Below, one piece after another: positions 1 to 8,332 of a DNA stretch of 64,000 bases. The translations under genes were made by a program, and so were the position numbers. The notes under the pieces are model-generated. The model searched no databases, was not told the origin of the DNA, and was given only the letters and a program-made list of their open reading frames with translations. How positions within the stretch are numbered: position 1 is the first letter of the stretch; every line of letters starts with the position of its first letter. The DNA is taken from assembly GCA_019347945.1 (NCBI GenBank), contig JAHWKK010000001.1, positions 131,299 through 195,298 of the forward strand. Direction: 5' to 3'. This DNA is from Acidobacteriota bacterium. GTDB lineage: Bacteria; Acidobacteriota; Thermoanaerobaculia; Gp7-AA8; JAHWKK01.

Positions 1-529
1 GGTCGCGCTTGAACCATTCTTTGAGAAGCACATTGAGCAGAGCGCCTCCGAGCGAGCTGGCCGCCACGAAGAACGCGAGATCCCGCCGTTTCCGGAAGAG
101 GCAGAACACTGCCATTCCCGCAGCGATGATTCCGAGCCCCCCCGGTTGACTGACCGTCGTCACGAAAAGAACGAAGAGCAGCATCGTGTCGCGCCGATGC
201 TCGACCGCCCAGGCCCTCGCATTTTCGTCGAGCGTGCGGATCGTTTCGCTGTTCGCGGTCACCTCTTCCGCGATGTCGACGAACCAATCCCCGGTGATGA
301 AGACGACAATCGCTCCTGCCAGGAGAAGGAGTCCGAGTTTCAGGTAGGGAGTGCGTGGTTGAAAGCGGGCGGGAAAGAGTTTCGTGAAGAAATCGCGCTC
401 CGATGCTCGCGCCGAAAGCCAGGTGAACAGACGCCGTCCCGAGGCATGAGACACCCGGTAGGCGGCGTAGAAGAGCATCCAGAGAACCAGGATCGAGCCG
501 GCCCAGACGAAAAAGGGGATCGCTTCCAT
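1..529 (-). CDS. PAP2-family phosphatase, 3' part cut by window edge
   Basis: The first 176 residues can be read from an ATG at 529; the gene runs off the left edge. Four hydrophobic segments are visible (about residues 5-25, 59-80, 121-149 and 157-170). The last visible residues, K-E-W-F-K-R-D, look like the start of the first PAP2 signature (KxxxxxxRP), which would continue outside the window. PAP2 enzymes remove phosphate from lipid phosphates such as undecaprenyl pyrophosphate at the membrane. It lies 33 bp downstream of, and co-directional with, a GT2 glycosyltransferase, so a role in recycling or dephosphorylating a lipid-linked sugar is a reasonable inference. The family call rests on membrane layout and half a motif. 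Confidence 0.7.
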   Translation of the reverse strand, partial: MEAIPFFVWAGSILVLWMLFYAAYRVSHASGRRLFTWLSARASERDFFTKLFPARFQPRTPYLKLGLLLLAGAIVVFITGDWFVDIAEEVTANSETIRTLDENARAWAVEHRRDTMLLFVLFVTTVSQPGGLGIIAAGMAVFCLFRKRRDLAFFVAASSLGGALLNVLLKEWFKRD

Positions 530-562
530 GGTCGCCGGTCCTGCGAAAGCGACGCCGGAGTC

Positions 563-2017
563 TCAGAGCGGGAGCGGGGTTCGCGCGCGGAGCCATCGCT
601 TCCACTCCCCCGCGGCGAAGAAGAGCGAAACGCCAAACCCGAGGACGAAGAGAAGAACGAATGCGACGCATGCCCAGGCTCCGATCGACACGAGCGCGAC
701 GAGCGAGAAGAGGAGCCACGCCGACAGCAGCGCCTCTGCCAGTGGAACACGCGGGGCCGTATCGGGGATCACGGTCGAAGAGCCACCGCGCTTCGGTGTC
801 CGGTGGAAAACACCACCCGTCGACGTCAGTCCGGCGATTACCGCGGCGGAGTTGGACGCCGACAGACCGATTCCGAAGAGCATGACCAGGAACAGCTCGC
901 CGACGGAGAGCTGCTTCCCCTGCGATCGCGAGGCTCCCGTCCGGTAGAAGGCGAAGAGCGAGGCCGTCGAGGTGACAAGCAGCGCCGCGTCGAACGCCAG
1001 GAAAGTTGTCATCCCGGCCTCCCACCGCAACATGACGGCCGGAACGATGAGAGCGCTGAGAAGAATCGTGAGGGGCCAGGCTGAATTGTTCGTCAGATGC
1101 AGCGCCGCTTCCACCCGCGTGCGCACCGGGAGGCGGGATGCGATGATCGACGGGAGAAGCTTGCGGCCGGTCTGAATCGAACCTTTCGCCCATCGGAACT
1201 GCTGAACCTGGAATGTCGTGAGTGTCTCGGGGAGCTCGGCGGGAGCGACCATCTCGTTCAGATAGACGAACTTCCAGCCCGCTCTCTGCGAGCGATACGA
1301 CAAATCGAGATCTTCCGTGACCGTGTCCGCGGACCAGCCCCCCGCAGACTCGATCGCCCGGCGCTTCCACACGCCCGCCGTTCCGTTGAAGTTGAAAAAG
1401 CAGCCGGAGAAGCAGCGGGCCGCACTCTCGATGGCGAAATGGGAGTCCAGATAGCGCGACTGGATCCGGGTGAGAAGCGAATGCCCCGCGTTGAGATGGC
1501 CCCAGCGAACCTGCACCATCCCGACTTCGTCGCGAGCGCAGAGGTGCGGGATCGTCCTGAGAAGAAAGTCGGGTGGCGGGACGAAGTCGGCGTCGAAAAC
1601 AGCAATATGGTCGTCGTAGGTCTGCTCGAGTCCTTCGCGCAGCGCGCCCGCCTTGTATCCCGCGCGGTTGTCGCGACGAATGTGCATCAGCCTCATCAAG
1701 GCTGGCGGCTCGATGGACGCGAGCGCCTTCCGGATGATCCGAGTCGTATGATCGGTCGAGTCGTCGAGGATCTGTACTGTGACGCGAGCGGGATAACGGA
1801 TCGCTGCCACCGCTTCGATGAGCCGTGCAGCGACCGCAGGCTCGTTGTAGAGCGGAAGCTGGATCGTCACGGGAGGATACGATGCGGGGTCCGGCACCAC
1901 CGGATCCCCGGGAGAATGACGCGCCAGGGTCCGCACGAGAACAATCCGATGAACCGCGAAGACCGTCAGGAGGATGAGAGCTCCGTAATAAGTCGTGAGG
2001 ACGACCAGAGACATCAT
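563..2017 (-). CDS. Membrane-bound family 2 glycosyltransferase (cellulose-synthase-like)
   Basis: The 484-residue protein has one N-terminal membrane helix, a cytosolic GT-A domain (about 45-290) and four C-terminal membrane helices. Motifs seen are DDSTD near residue 86, the DAD nucleotide-sugar/metal site in 'AVFDADF', TEDLDLSYR (the TED aspartate) and QQFRWAKG (the Q/RxxRW motif). All are hallmarks of processive or polyprenyl-phosphate GT2 enzymes. The start follows GGAGAAG by a few bases and is ATG at 2017; a second ATG follows at once. The next gene starts divergently only 3 bp away. The donor and acceptor cannot be read from the sequence. Confidence 0.9.
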   Translation of the reverse strand: MMSLVVLTTYYGALILLTVFAVHRIVLVRTLARHSPGDPVVPDPASYPPVTIQLPLYNEPAVAARLIEAVAAIRYPARVTVQILDDSTDHTTRIIRKALASIEPPALMRLMHIRRDNRAGYKAGALREGLEQTYDDHIAVFDADFVPPPDFLLRTIPHLCARDEVGMVQVRWGHLNAGHSLLTRIQSRYLDSHFAIESAARCFSGCFFNFNGTAGVWKRRAIESAGGWSADTVTEDLDLSYRSQRAGWKFVYLNEMVAPAELPETLTTFQVQQFRWAKGSIQTGRKLLPSIIASRLPVRTRVEAALHLTNNSAWPLTILLSALIVPAVMLRWEAGMTTFLAFDAALLVTSTASLFAFYRTGASRSQGKQLSVGELFLVMLFGIGLSASNSAAVIAGLTSTGGVFHRTPKRGGSSTVIPDTAPRVPLAEALLSAWLLFSLVALVSIGAWACVAFVLLFVLGFGVSLFFAAGEWKRWLRARTPLPL

Positions 2018-2020
2018 CGG

Positions 2021-3346
2021 ATGCTTCTCCGTCTCGCCGGCATCACCGTCCTGATCTTCATCGTCGTCACTCCCGAGCTCACGGTGCTGCTCGGTAAGCC
2101 CTTCTACGTGGTTTCACTCTTCATTTCTTCCATCCTCTGGCTGATCGTTTTCGCCGGGGGTCAAGCGAAGCCTGTCCGCTGGATGTTCGTAGCCGCGATC
2201 CTGGCTCGCTTTGCGGCCTTCGATGCCGCGCCGGTTCTCTCCGATGACGTCTGGAGATATCTGTGGGACGGAAAGGTCGTCGCGGAAGGGCTCGATCCGT
2301 ACGCCCGGGCGCCGTCCTCGTTGGAATTGCGGGAGTTGCGCGAATCCTGGCACGACCGGATCAACCATCCGGACGTCCGCTCGATCTATCCACCATACGC
2401 ACAGCTCTCGTTTTTGATTGCGCACCTGTTCGGGGGAGGCCTTCTCTCATGGCGGCTGATGCTCTTCGCGTCCGATCTGGGCATTCTCTTTCTCCTCGCG
2501 CGCATCGATCCGCGCGCATCGTATGCATGGGCGCTCTGTCCGATCGTCGTATGGGAGGGGGTCTGGAACCTTCATCTCGATTTGCTTGCCGCGCTGTTCG
2601 TCGTCATTGCATGGGCGTCGATGCGCCGGCGTTCCGGAATGGGTGCCGGGGCAGCGCTCGGAGTCGCTGCGGGACTCAAGGTCACACCGCTCGCAATGGC
2701 TCCCTCGCTCTTCCTCGCCGCGAAAAACCGGGCTCGGTTCCTCCTCGGTGCGGCGATCGTGCTCGTCGTGGCTGCTGCGCCTTTCGCCGTTTCGGGAAGG
2801 TTCATGCCCGGAATGCGCGAGTTCGCGATCAACTGGTCGTTCAACTCTCCCCTCTACGAAATGCTGACCTCGTTTTTCCGCGGCGTTGATGCGACGGCGG
2901 GGCTGAAGATGCTCTGGGGACGCGTCGCGCCGGCGCTGATCTCGAGTGCCGCGGTCGAGGCGGGCTACAGCTGGATTCATCCCGGGATGATGGCGAGAGC
3001 GACGCTCGCGGTAGTGGGAGTCGTGATCGCGACGCTCCTTCTCAGATGGGTTCCGCCGGCTCGCTCGGCGGCAGCGGTGTTCGCGATTCTCCTCCTCTGC
3101 TCGCCGACCATCCATCCGTGGTACTGGCTTCCGGTGCTTCCGATCGCGATTCTGGCGGGTCAAAGGTGGGTCTCCGCACTGGCGCTCTTTTCCGGAGCTT
3201 CTTATCTGCTGTATGCGGGTGTTCAGCCGTGGATCGTGATGGTCCTGGCCTATGGAGCCCCGATGTTGATCTTCGCGGGAGCCCGGTTGCGTGACGAGTC
3301 GCGCGGCCACGAGCGATCGCCTGACGATCGTCTCTCGTCACGGTGA
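2021..3346 (+). CDS. GT-C-type membrane glycosyltransferase (GT87/mannosyltransferase-like)
   Basis: The 441-residue protein has about ten hydrophobic segments. After the first membrane helices comes a short loop with paired acidic residues (S-D-D-V-W-R-Y-L-W-D-G), typical of GT-C enzymes that use polyprenyl-phosphate sugars, followed by NHPDVRSIYPPYAQ, a stretch common in the GT87/DUF2029-like group. The reading frame is open far upstream, but only as antisense of the GT2 gene; ATG 2021 gives a hydrophobic N-terminus and is preferred. It diverges from the GT2 gene with 3 bp between start codons, so its promoter must lie inside that gene. The likely role is sugar transfer on the outer face of the cytoplasmic membrane. 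Confidence 0.8.
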   Translation: MLLRLAGITVLIFIVVTPELTVLLGKPFYVVSLFISSILWLIVFAGGQAKPVRWMFVAAILARFAAFDAAPVLSDDVWRYLWDGKVVAEGLDPYARAPSSLELRELRESWHDRINHPDVRSIYPPYAQLSFLIAHLFGGGLLSWRLMLFASDLGILFLLARIDPRASYAWALCPIVVWEGVWNLHLDLLAALFVVIAWASMRRRSGMGAGAALGVAAGLKVTPLAMAPSLFLAAKNRARFLLGAAIVLVVAAAPFAVSGRFMPGMREFAINWSFNSPLYEMLTSFFRGVDATAGLKMLWGRVAPALISSAAVEAGYSWIHPGMMARATLAVVGVVIATLLLRWVPPARSAAAVFAILLLCSPTIHPWYWLPVLPIAILAGQRWVSALALFSGASYLLYAGVQPWIVMVLAYGAPMLIFAGARLRDESRGHERSPDDRLSSR

Positions 3347-3691
3347 GCCCTTCTGATTCAAAAGCGGCGCGGGGATGCGCCGCACTCCAAAGGCATGGGG
3401 CGATCCGGCCACCCTCGCGGCCGCGAAGCTCGAAGGACCGTTTCGAGCTTGCTGAATCAAGCCTCATCACCGGGAGGGCGAGCCTCTGGCGAGCCGCGAG
3501 CTGGCGGGATCAAACATCACCCAGCGTTCCTCCTGGTTACGGGATATGGGCGATCCCGACGATCTTCAGCGTACGTTTCATTCGCGCGGATTCTGTCACG
3601 AGGAGATTTCCGGAAGGCGGCATTGCGTCTGGAGATGGCCGGGCGATTGCGCTGTACACCAGAGGTTGTTGCGTTGCGAAAGGAGAACGAG
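3347..3691. other. 345-bp gap with hairpins, no gene
   Basis: No convincing coding region is seen. A perfect 7-bp stem with a 6-nt loop lies at 3364-3383 (GCGGCGC/GCGCCGC), just after the upstream gene, without a following T-run. A GGGCGAGCCTCTGGCGAGCC element near 3477-3500 is an imperfect self-complementary unit of the kind dispersed in intergenic regions of several GC-rich phyla. An AAGGAG ribosome-binding site at 3680-3686 serves the next gene. Confidence 0.5.
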
Positions 3692-4456
3692 ATGCTACAA
3701 GTAATTGAGAATCAGATAGTTGCTATTGGTCTGCTCGGAGCTCTTTCACTCGCGCCGGTGTACGCGCAATCGGACGAGCGTCCTGTTCAGGGGACGGAGG
3801 GAACGGTCATCGGCGAACGCGTGACGGGTCAGGCAGAGCTTCGTACGAGCCCGGACCGAGGGGATCTGGAAGGTGTGGTCCTCTCGGTCAATCCGAACGG
3901 TGATGATTTCGTCCTGCGCACCAACGGAACCGACGTTCTGGTGGATGCCAGAGGCGGAGTCAAAGCGTGGTATCAGGGACGGGCGTACCGGATTCGTGAT
4001 CTCGAACGGGGCGACGTCGTCGACGTTCATCTCTATTCGACTTCTTCACGCGATTACTTCCGGGCCCGCTCGGTCGACGTTCTGCGCAGCGTCTCTCATG
4101 ATCGATACGGCAACGACCGATATCGCGACGACCGATATCGCGACGGCCGATATCGCGACCACCGGTATCCGCGCTACAGCGATCGGTACGATCAGGGTTA
4201 CCGCGACGACTGGAGGAGAAGAGAGCTCGCGCAGCGGGTTTCGTTCGACGGCCGTGTCGTCTTCGTGAGACGTGACCTCGACCTGATCAGAGTCCGGACG
4301 CAGCGAGGGCGGAATCTGAACGTCGATCTGTCCCGGTTGTCGAATCGGTCATACCGCAAGCTGAAGGTGGGCGACTACCTGGTCGTGAGCGGATATCTCA
4401 TGAATGGATCGATGGTGGCGACGGATCTCGATGTCCGGAGGGTGCGAGGCCGGTAA
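3692..4456 (+). CDS. Exported protein with RYRD repeats between two OB-like domains
   Basis: The start is fixed by AAGGAG eight bases upstream of ATG 3692, giving 254 residues; the longer open frame has no comparable site. The N-terminus is a signal peptide ending in VYA-Q. Two similar small beta domains (about 65-125 and 190-254, each with a 'DG.VV/GVVLSV ... D ... RDLxxGDxVxV' pattern resembling DUF5666/OB-like folds) flank a charged linker made of five-residue D-R-Y-R-D repeats. No enzymatic motif is present. Function is unknown; binding of polyanions or metal on the cell surface is only a guess. Confidence 0.75.
   Translation: MLQVIENQIVAIGLLGALSLAPVYAQSDERPVQGTEGTVIGERVTGQAELRTSPDRGDLEGVVLSVNPNGDDFVLRTNGTDVLVDARGGVKAWYQGRAYRIRDLERGDVVDVHLYSTSSRDYFRARSVDVLRSVSHDRYGNDRYRDDRYRDGRYRDHRYPRYSDRYDQGYRDDWRRRELAQRVSFDGRVVFVRRDLDLIRVRTQRGRNLNVDLSRLSNRSYRKLKVGDYLVVSGYLMNGSMVATDLDVRRVRGR
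4114..4173 (+). repeat. Four tandem 15-bp units encoding DRYRD
   Basis: The units CGACCGATATCGCGA, the same again, CGGCCGATATCGCGA and a degenerate fourth copy lie back to back inside the gene at 3692-4456. Because the period is a multiple of three, copy-number change would lengthen or shorten the linker without a frameshift. Confidence 0.9.
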
Positions 4457-4500
4457 GGTGGAGCCGGGGGAGTGGCGACGCCGCCCCCCCGACCTCCGGG

Positions 4501-5823
4501 TCACTCCTCTTCGCTTCCCTTCTCGATCTGCTCCTCGGGGGGTTCCGCGACCAGCTCTGCGGAGCGGACGACGTCGGTGATCAGCCGTGACCCACGAGTC
4601 CAGCTGATGTAAGCCCAGGCCCAGCCGATCAGAACGAGGATGCGGTTGCGAAAGCCGATCAGCGTCGCGATGTGCACCGCGAGCCACACGATCCAGGCAG
4701 GGAAGCCATCGAAGGAGAACTTTCCGATTTTAGCGACCGCCGCGGCTCTCCCGATCGTGGCGAGCATCCCCTTGTCCCGGTAGGTGAACTTTTCCGGCTG
4801 TTCTCCTCGCGACGCTCTTTCAATGTTCGCGGCGGCATGCCGGCCCTCCTGAATGGCAGCGGGGGCGACGCCGGGGACGGTCTCTCCGTCGTGCTCGACT
4901 CGAGCGAGGTCGCCGACCACGAAGACTCTCGGGTCGCCGGGGATGTTCAGCGTTTCGGTGACGACGACGCGCCCTGCCTTGTCGAGCTCGGTGTCGAGCG
5001 AACGGGCGAGCGAGGATGCTCTGACGCCTGCTGCCCAGAGCACCGTCCGCGTGTGGATCACCCCGCCGCCCTCGAGAACGACCCGGTCTTCCCGGATGTC
5101 GTTCACTGGAATCCCGGTCATCACTTCCACACCGATCTTCTCGAGCTGACGCTTCGCGCTGGCGGAGAGCTTTTCATCGTATTGAGGAAGGACATGGGGG
5201 GTTGCCTCGACGAGAATCACGCGTGTGTCCGCCCGCTCGATTGTTCTGAAGTCGCGAATGATCGTATGGCGGGCGATCTCGGAGAGCGAGCCGGCGAGCT
5301 CGACTCCGGTCGGCCCGGCACCGACGATGACGAAGGTAAGAAACTCCGACCGCTTCCACTCGTCGGTCTCCTGCTCTGCGGCTTCGAAAGCCAGAAGGAT
5401 CCGTCTCCGGATCTCGACGGCATCCTCGACCGTCTTGAGCCCTGGAGAAATTCGCGCCCATTCGTCGTGACCGAAGTAGGAGTGAGTGGCTCCCGTGGCA
5501 ACGATGAGGTAGTCGTAGTCGACCGAGCCACCGGCGTACACGACCCGTCTGTTGGTGCGATCGATCGAGGTGACGTCCCCCAGAACGACGCGGACGTTCT
5601 TCTGATCGCGAAGAATCGATCGAATCGGTGAAGCGATGTCGGCGGGATTGAGTGCCGCGGTGGCTACCTGGTAGAGCAGCGGCTGGAAAGTATGATGATT
5701 CTTCCGGTCGATGAGAGTCACCGACAGCCCGGAATCTTCGAGCTGCCTCGCTGCGTAGAGGCCGCCGAAGCCGGCGCCGACGATGACGACGTCAGCTTTC
5801 GCTCGCTCCCTTCGATCGGTCAT
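4501..5823 (-). CDS. ndh: Type II NADH dehydrogenase (NDH-2)
   Basis: The 440-residue flavoprotein oxidises NADH and passes electrons to quinone without pumping protons. It shows the FAD Rossmann motif G16-A-G18-F-G-G21, 'HTFQPLLYQVATAAL' typical of the NDH-2 family, the NADH-binding GAGPTGVELAG near residue 168, 'FVVGDLA' for the flavin ribityl contact, and 'APAAIQEG', matching the AQxAxQ-type quinone-site motif. The C-terminal 70 residues are hydrophobic or amphipathic and should anchor it to the inner face of the cytoplasmic membrane. It is a monocistronic gene pointing away from the PAP2 lipoprotein gene. The family is secure; NADH rather than NADPH use is inferred from family. Confidence 0.93.
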   Translation of the reverse strand: MTDRRERAKADVVIVGAGFGGLYAARQLEDSGLSVTLIDRKNHHTFQPLLYQVATAALNPADIASPIRSILRDQKNVRVVLGDVTSIDRTNRRVVYAGGSVDYDYLIVATGATHSYFGHDEWARISPGLKTVEDAVEIRRRILLAFEAAEQETDEWKRSEFLTFVIVGAGPTGVELAGSLSEIARHTIIRDFRTIERADTRVILVEATPHVLPQYDEKLSASAKRQLEKIGVEVMTGIPVNDIREDRVVLEGGGVIHTRTVLWAAGVRASSLARSLDTELDKAGRVVVTETLNIPGDPRVFVVGDLARVEHDGETVPGVAPAAIQEGRHAAANIERASRGEQPEKFTYRDKGMLATIGRAAAVAKIGKFSFDGFPAWIVWLAVHIATLIGFRNRILVLIGWAWAYISWTRGSRLITDVVRSAELVAEPPEEQIEKGSEEE

Positions 5824-5979
5824 GAGAACCCATCATACCGGTGACTCGGGAGTCGGTCCTGCCGGGGGACTTCCATTCTGCTAACCTCTGCTTCTCCGGG
5901 ACCGCGGAGTCGCCACCGGGCGGCTGTCGCCTCACGGCAACTCGAAAGTATTGTGAGACAGACGACCAACCTCCCGAAA

Positions 5980-6744
5980 ATGAAACCAGTGGGCTTCACT
6001 TTCCGCCTGTTCGTCTGCGGTGCGCTCGCGATCCTGTCCAATGCCTGCCAGACGGTGCAACTCGACCGTCCGGAATCGTTCGGCCTCGAGACGGTGAGGG
6101 ATGCCCTCAGCGATCCCGACACCTGGGTGCCCGCGGCCGCGGCAGTTGCGATCGCTGTCTCGGACACCGATCGCGACATCTCCGACTGGGCACGACGCGA
6201 GACTCCGGTTTTCGGTTCGACCGATTCCGCGTCGAAATCGAGCGACAACCTGAAGACCGCGAGTCACTGGCTGATGCTCGTGACGGCCGGAGTCAGCGCC
6301 GAGCCGGGAGACCGGCTCGCGAATATCGCAGGGCGCGAGCTTCTCCTTCAGCCGGTCGAGATCGCGATTCCCTGGCTGAAGGAAGCGGCCAATCGGGAGC
6401 GGCCCAACGGCCGGAACCGGCAGGCGTTTCCGTCGGGTCACGCCGGGCAGGCGTATGCGCACGCGACGCTGACGAGAATCGATCTGGAACGTTCGCGGCT
6501 GTCGCCCGGCTGGAAACGGACGGTCTCGGTCACCTCGAGGGCTCTGGCGGCGGGGACTGCGTGGGCGAGGATCGAGGCGGGCGAGCACTATCCGACCGAT
6601 GTTCTGGTGAGCGCGGCGCTGTCGAACCTGGTGACGACGCTCCTTTCGGAACTGGTCAGCGTCGAATCGGGACGACTCCAGGTCTATGTCGGGAGAGGAA
6701 TCGGACTCTCGTTCAATCTTCGAATCGCCGATCTCCGCCGCTGA
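5980..6744 (+). CDS. PAP2-superfamily lipoprotein
   Basis: The chosen ATG at 5980 gives a classic lipoprotein signal (basic start, hydrophobic stretch, lipobox L-S-N-A-C); an in-frame GTG at 5953 would add nine residues. All three phosphatase signatures are present: K-E-A-A-N-R-E-R-P, P-S-G-H-A, and R-I-E-A-G-E-H-Y-P-T-D. So the catalytic arginine, both histidines and the aspartate are intact. Unlike the membrane-embedded PAP2 encoded at 1-529, it lacks strong multiple helices and is probably a lipid-anchored, periplasmic or outer-membrane acid phosphatase. The substrate is unknown. Confidence 0.88.
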   Translation: MKPVGFTFRLFVCGALAILSNACQTVQLDRPESFGLETVRDALSDPDTWVPAAAAVAIAVSDTDRDISDWARRETPVFGSTDSASKSSDNLKTASHWLMLVTAGVSAEPGDRLANIAGRELLLQPVEIAIPWLKEAANRERPNGRNRQAFPSGHAGQAYAHATLTRIDLERSRLSPGWKRTVSVTSRALAAGTAWARIEAGEHYPTDVLVSAALSNLVTTLLSELVSVESGRLQVYVGRGIGLSFNLRIADLRR

Positions 6745-6808
6745 CCCGGGCGGCGAGAAATTTGGAGGCTTTCGCGCGCGGGAACGGATTTTTCAAACGA
6801 GCTGCTGC

Positions 6809-7180
6809 ATGGAACCACTTGGAAGAAAGCGCTGGGTCATCGCCGAGGGGTACATTCCGCCGGAAAGCACGGGAGACGGCCGCGCCATGGTCTCGCACGA
6901 GACCGCGTGCATTCTCAACACATCGGACGAGACGGCGCACGTGAGGATCACGATCTTCTTCGCCGACCGCGAGCCTGCGGGACCGTACGAGATCGAGATT
7001 CCGCCTCGCAGAACCAGACATCAGCGGTTCAACGATCTCGACAATCCTGAACGGATTCCTCGCGACACCGACTACGCGAGCGTCATCGAATCCGACGTGC
7101 CGGTCGTGGTGCAGCACACGCGGCTCGATTCGAGACAGTCGGAGCTTGCGCTGATCACGACGGTGGCCTATCCCGCCTGA
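6809..7180 (+). CDS. Anabaena sensory rhodopsin transducer (ASRT) family protein
   Basis: The 123-residue protein matches the small soluble beta-sandwich ASRT family, with the conserved stretches R-K-R-W-V-I-A-E-G-Y-I-P, S-H-E-T-A-C-I-L-N, I-T-I-F-F-A-D-R-E-P, R-F-N-D-L and D-T-D-Y-A-S-V-I-E-S-D-V-P. In Anabaena the founding member forms a tetramer that interacts with sensory rhodopsin, but most homologues sit in genomes or loci without rhodopsin and may bind sugars or other small ligands. No rhodopsin gene is in this window. ATG 6809 is preferred over the upstream frame, because family similarity starts at this methionine. Confidence 0.88.
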   Translation: MEPLGRKRWVIAEGYIPPESTGDGRAMVSHETACILNTSDETAHVRITIFFADREPAGPYEIEIPPRRTRHQRFNDLDNPERIPRDTDYASVIESDVPVVVQHTRLDSRQSELALITTVAYPA

Positions 7181-7299
7181 GAGAGAGCTGACGCACCGCT
7201 CCGCGATGCAGGATGCTGCGCGGGCGACGATCCGAGAAAGATGGCGTCCATTCCGAGGACTGTCACGAGAGCCGCAACGTACAGGGAGGGCTTTCGCCG

Positions 7300-7506
7300 C
7301 TACTCTTCGAGTATGAAGGTGACGAGAAGATTCACCTGGTAAGCCGTGATCTTTCCGCCGCTGCACTCGCAGCGTTGCTCTTTGACCCAGGCCGAAGTGA
7401 CGTTGCGGAGCGTCTTGTTCGCGCGTTCGACGCCGATCCTCACGGCATCCTCGAAACTCTTTTTCGATCGCGCACTGATTTCGGTGACTCTGCCTACACT
7501 TTCCAT
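7300..7506 (-). CDS. Dodecin family flavin-binding protein
   Basis: At 68 residues it has the full dodecin length and layout: V-G-R-V-T-E-I-S-A-R-S-K-K-S-F-E-D-A-V on the first strand and helix, V-E-R-A-N-K-T-L-R-N-V in the helix end, then two strands ending in Y-Q-V-N-L-L-V-T-F. Dodecins assemble into dodecameric shells that store or scavenge flavins (or CoA). An AAAGGAG sequence precedes the ATG at 7506. The flavin-stacking tryptophan (W in S-A-W-V-K-E-Q) is present. Confidence 0.93.
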   Translation of the reverse strand: MESVGRVTEISARSKKSFEDAVRIGVERANKTLRNVTSAWVKEQRCECSGGKITAYQVNLLVTFILEE

Positions 7507-7658
7507 TCGCTTCTCCTTTCAAAGGGATGGAAGGGGGTGCGACGAGCGTGCCGTCTCTCCGGAATTCTGATGAGAGCACTCGGGGCCGGGCGGGCGGACT
7601 CGGGGATGCGCGACGTCTCTGGAGAGGGTTCGCTTCGGACTGGAGTAAGATACCAATT

Positions 7659-8288
7659 ATGGTTACTCATCGACTTCTCCCTTCTCTCCTTTTCCTTCTC
7701 GCGCTTCCGCTCATGGCCGAGCCATCGCTCGACCTGAGCGCGGCGTGGACGGGTGTCGACATCAGCGGAAACGCGGTTGCTCCGGAGCTGGAGAACGAGC
7801 TCGATGTCGAATTCGACGACGCCGACGGGTTTTCGGTCAGCGCGGCGATTCCGCTGAGCGAGCGCTTTTCGACCGAGCTGTGGGTTGCGATCGTCGATCC
7901 GGAGGCTACCTTCGGGTTTCAGCAGACGAGCCGAAGTCTCGGGCCGATCCGGATGACCCCGGCGCATCTGACGGCTCGTTTTCATCCGTGGAGCGGTGGA
8001 CGGTTCGATCCATACATCGGAGCGGGAGTGGCATGGGTGGGGTTCGAGGTCGAGGACCAGGCGGCGAACGAAGCTGCGGGAGTGTTCGATCTGGCGCTCT
8101 CCTCCGACTGGACCTGGACGGCGCAGGCGGGCGTGCGGATCGGTGCGGGCGAGAGACTCTTCGCGAACGTCGACGTACGTACGATGCCGATCGAAACTGA
8201 GTTCACGGCCGTCGACCGTGTACCCGCGCCGCTCGAGACGGATCCGCTGTTCGTGTCGGTCGGGATCGGCTGGCGGTTCGGCGACTGA
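7659..8288 (+). CDS. OmpW-like outer-membrane beta-barrel protein
   Basis: The 209-residue protein begins with a clear signal peptide ending L-M-A-E-P. Alternating hydrophobic strands follow: L-T-A-R-F-H-P, F-D-P-Y-I-G-A-G-V-A-W, and a terminal strand V-G-I-G-W-R-F-G-D. The 'FxPYxGxGxxW' stretch and the last-strand pattern are characteristic of the OmpW family of eight-stranded barrels. The aromatic terminal residue usual for BAM recognition is replaced by F-G-D. The upstream frame is open but lacks a signal peptide, so ATG 7659 is used. The likely role is passage of small hydrophobic molecules across the outer membrane, which also implies a diderm cell. Confidence 0.8.
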   Translation: MVTHRLLPSLLFLLALPLMAEPSLDLSAAWTGVDISGNAVAPELENELDVEFDDADGFSVSAAIPLSERFSTELWVAIVDPEATFGFQQTSRSLGPIRMTPAHLTARFHPWSGGRFDPYIGAGVAWVGFEVEDQAANEAAGVFDLALSSDWTWTAQAGVRIGAGERLFANVDVRTMPIETEFTAVDRVPAPLETDPLFVSVGIGWRFGD

Positions 8289-8332
8289 GAGCCGACGCGT
8301 TCGTCGAGTCGTTTCGCTGTTACGATTTCAGG

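Noticed and set aside
1097-2020. Upstream extension of the GT-C gene
   Set aside because: The open frame is antisense to the GT2 gene, Arg-rich and without family similarity; ATG 2021 gives a normal membrane protein.
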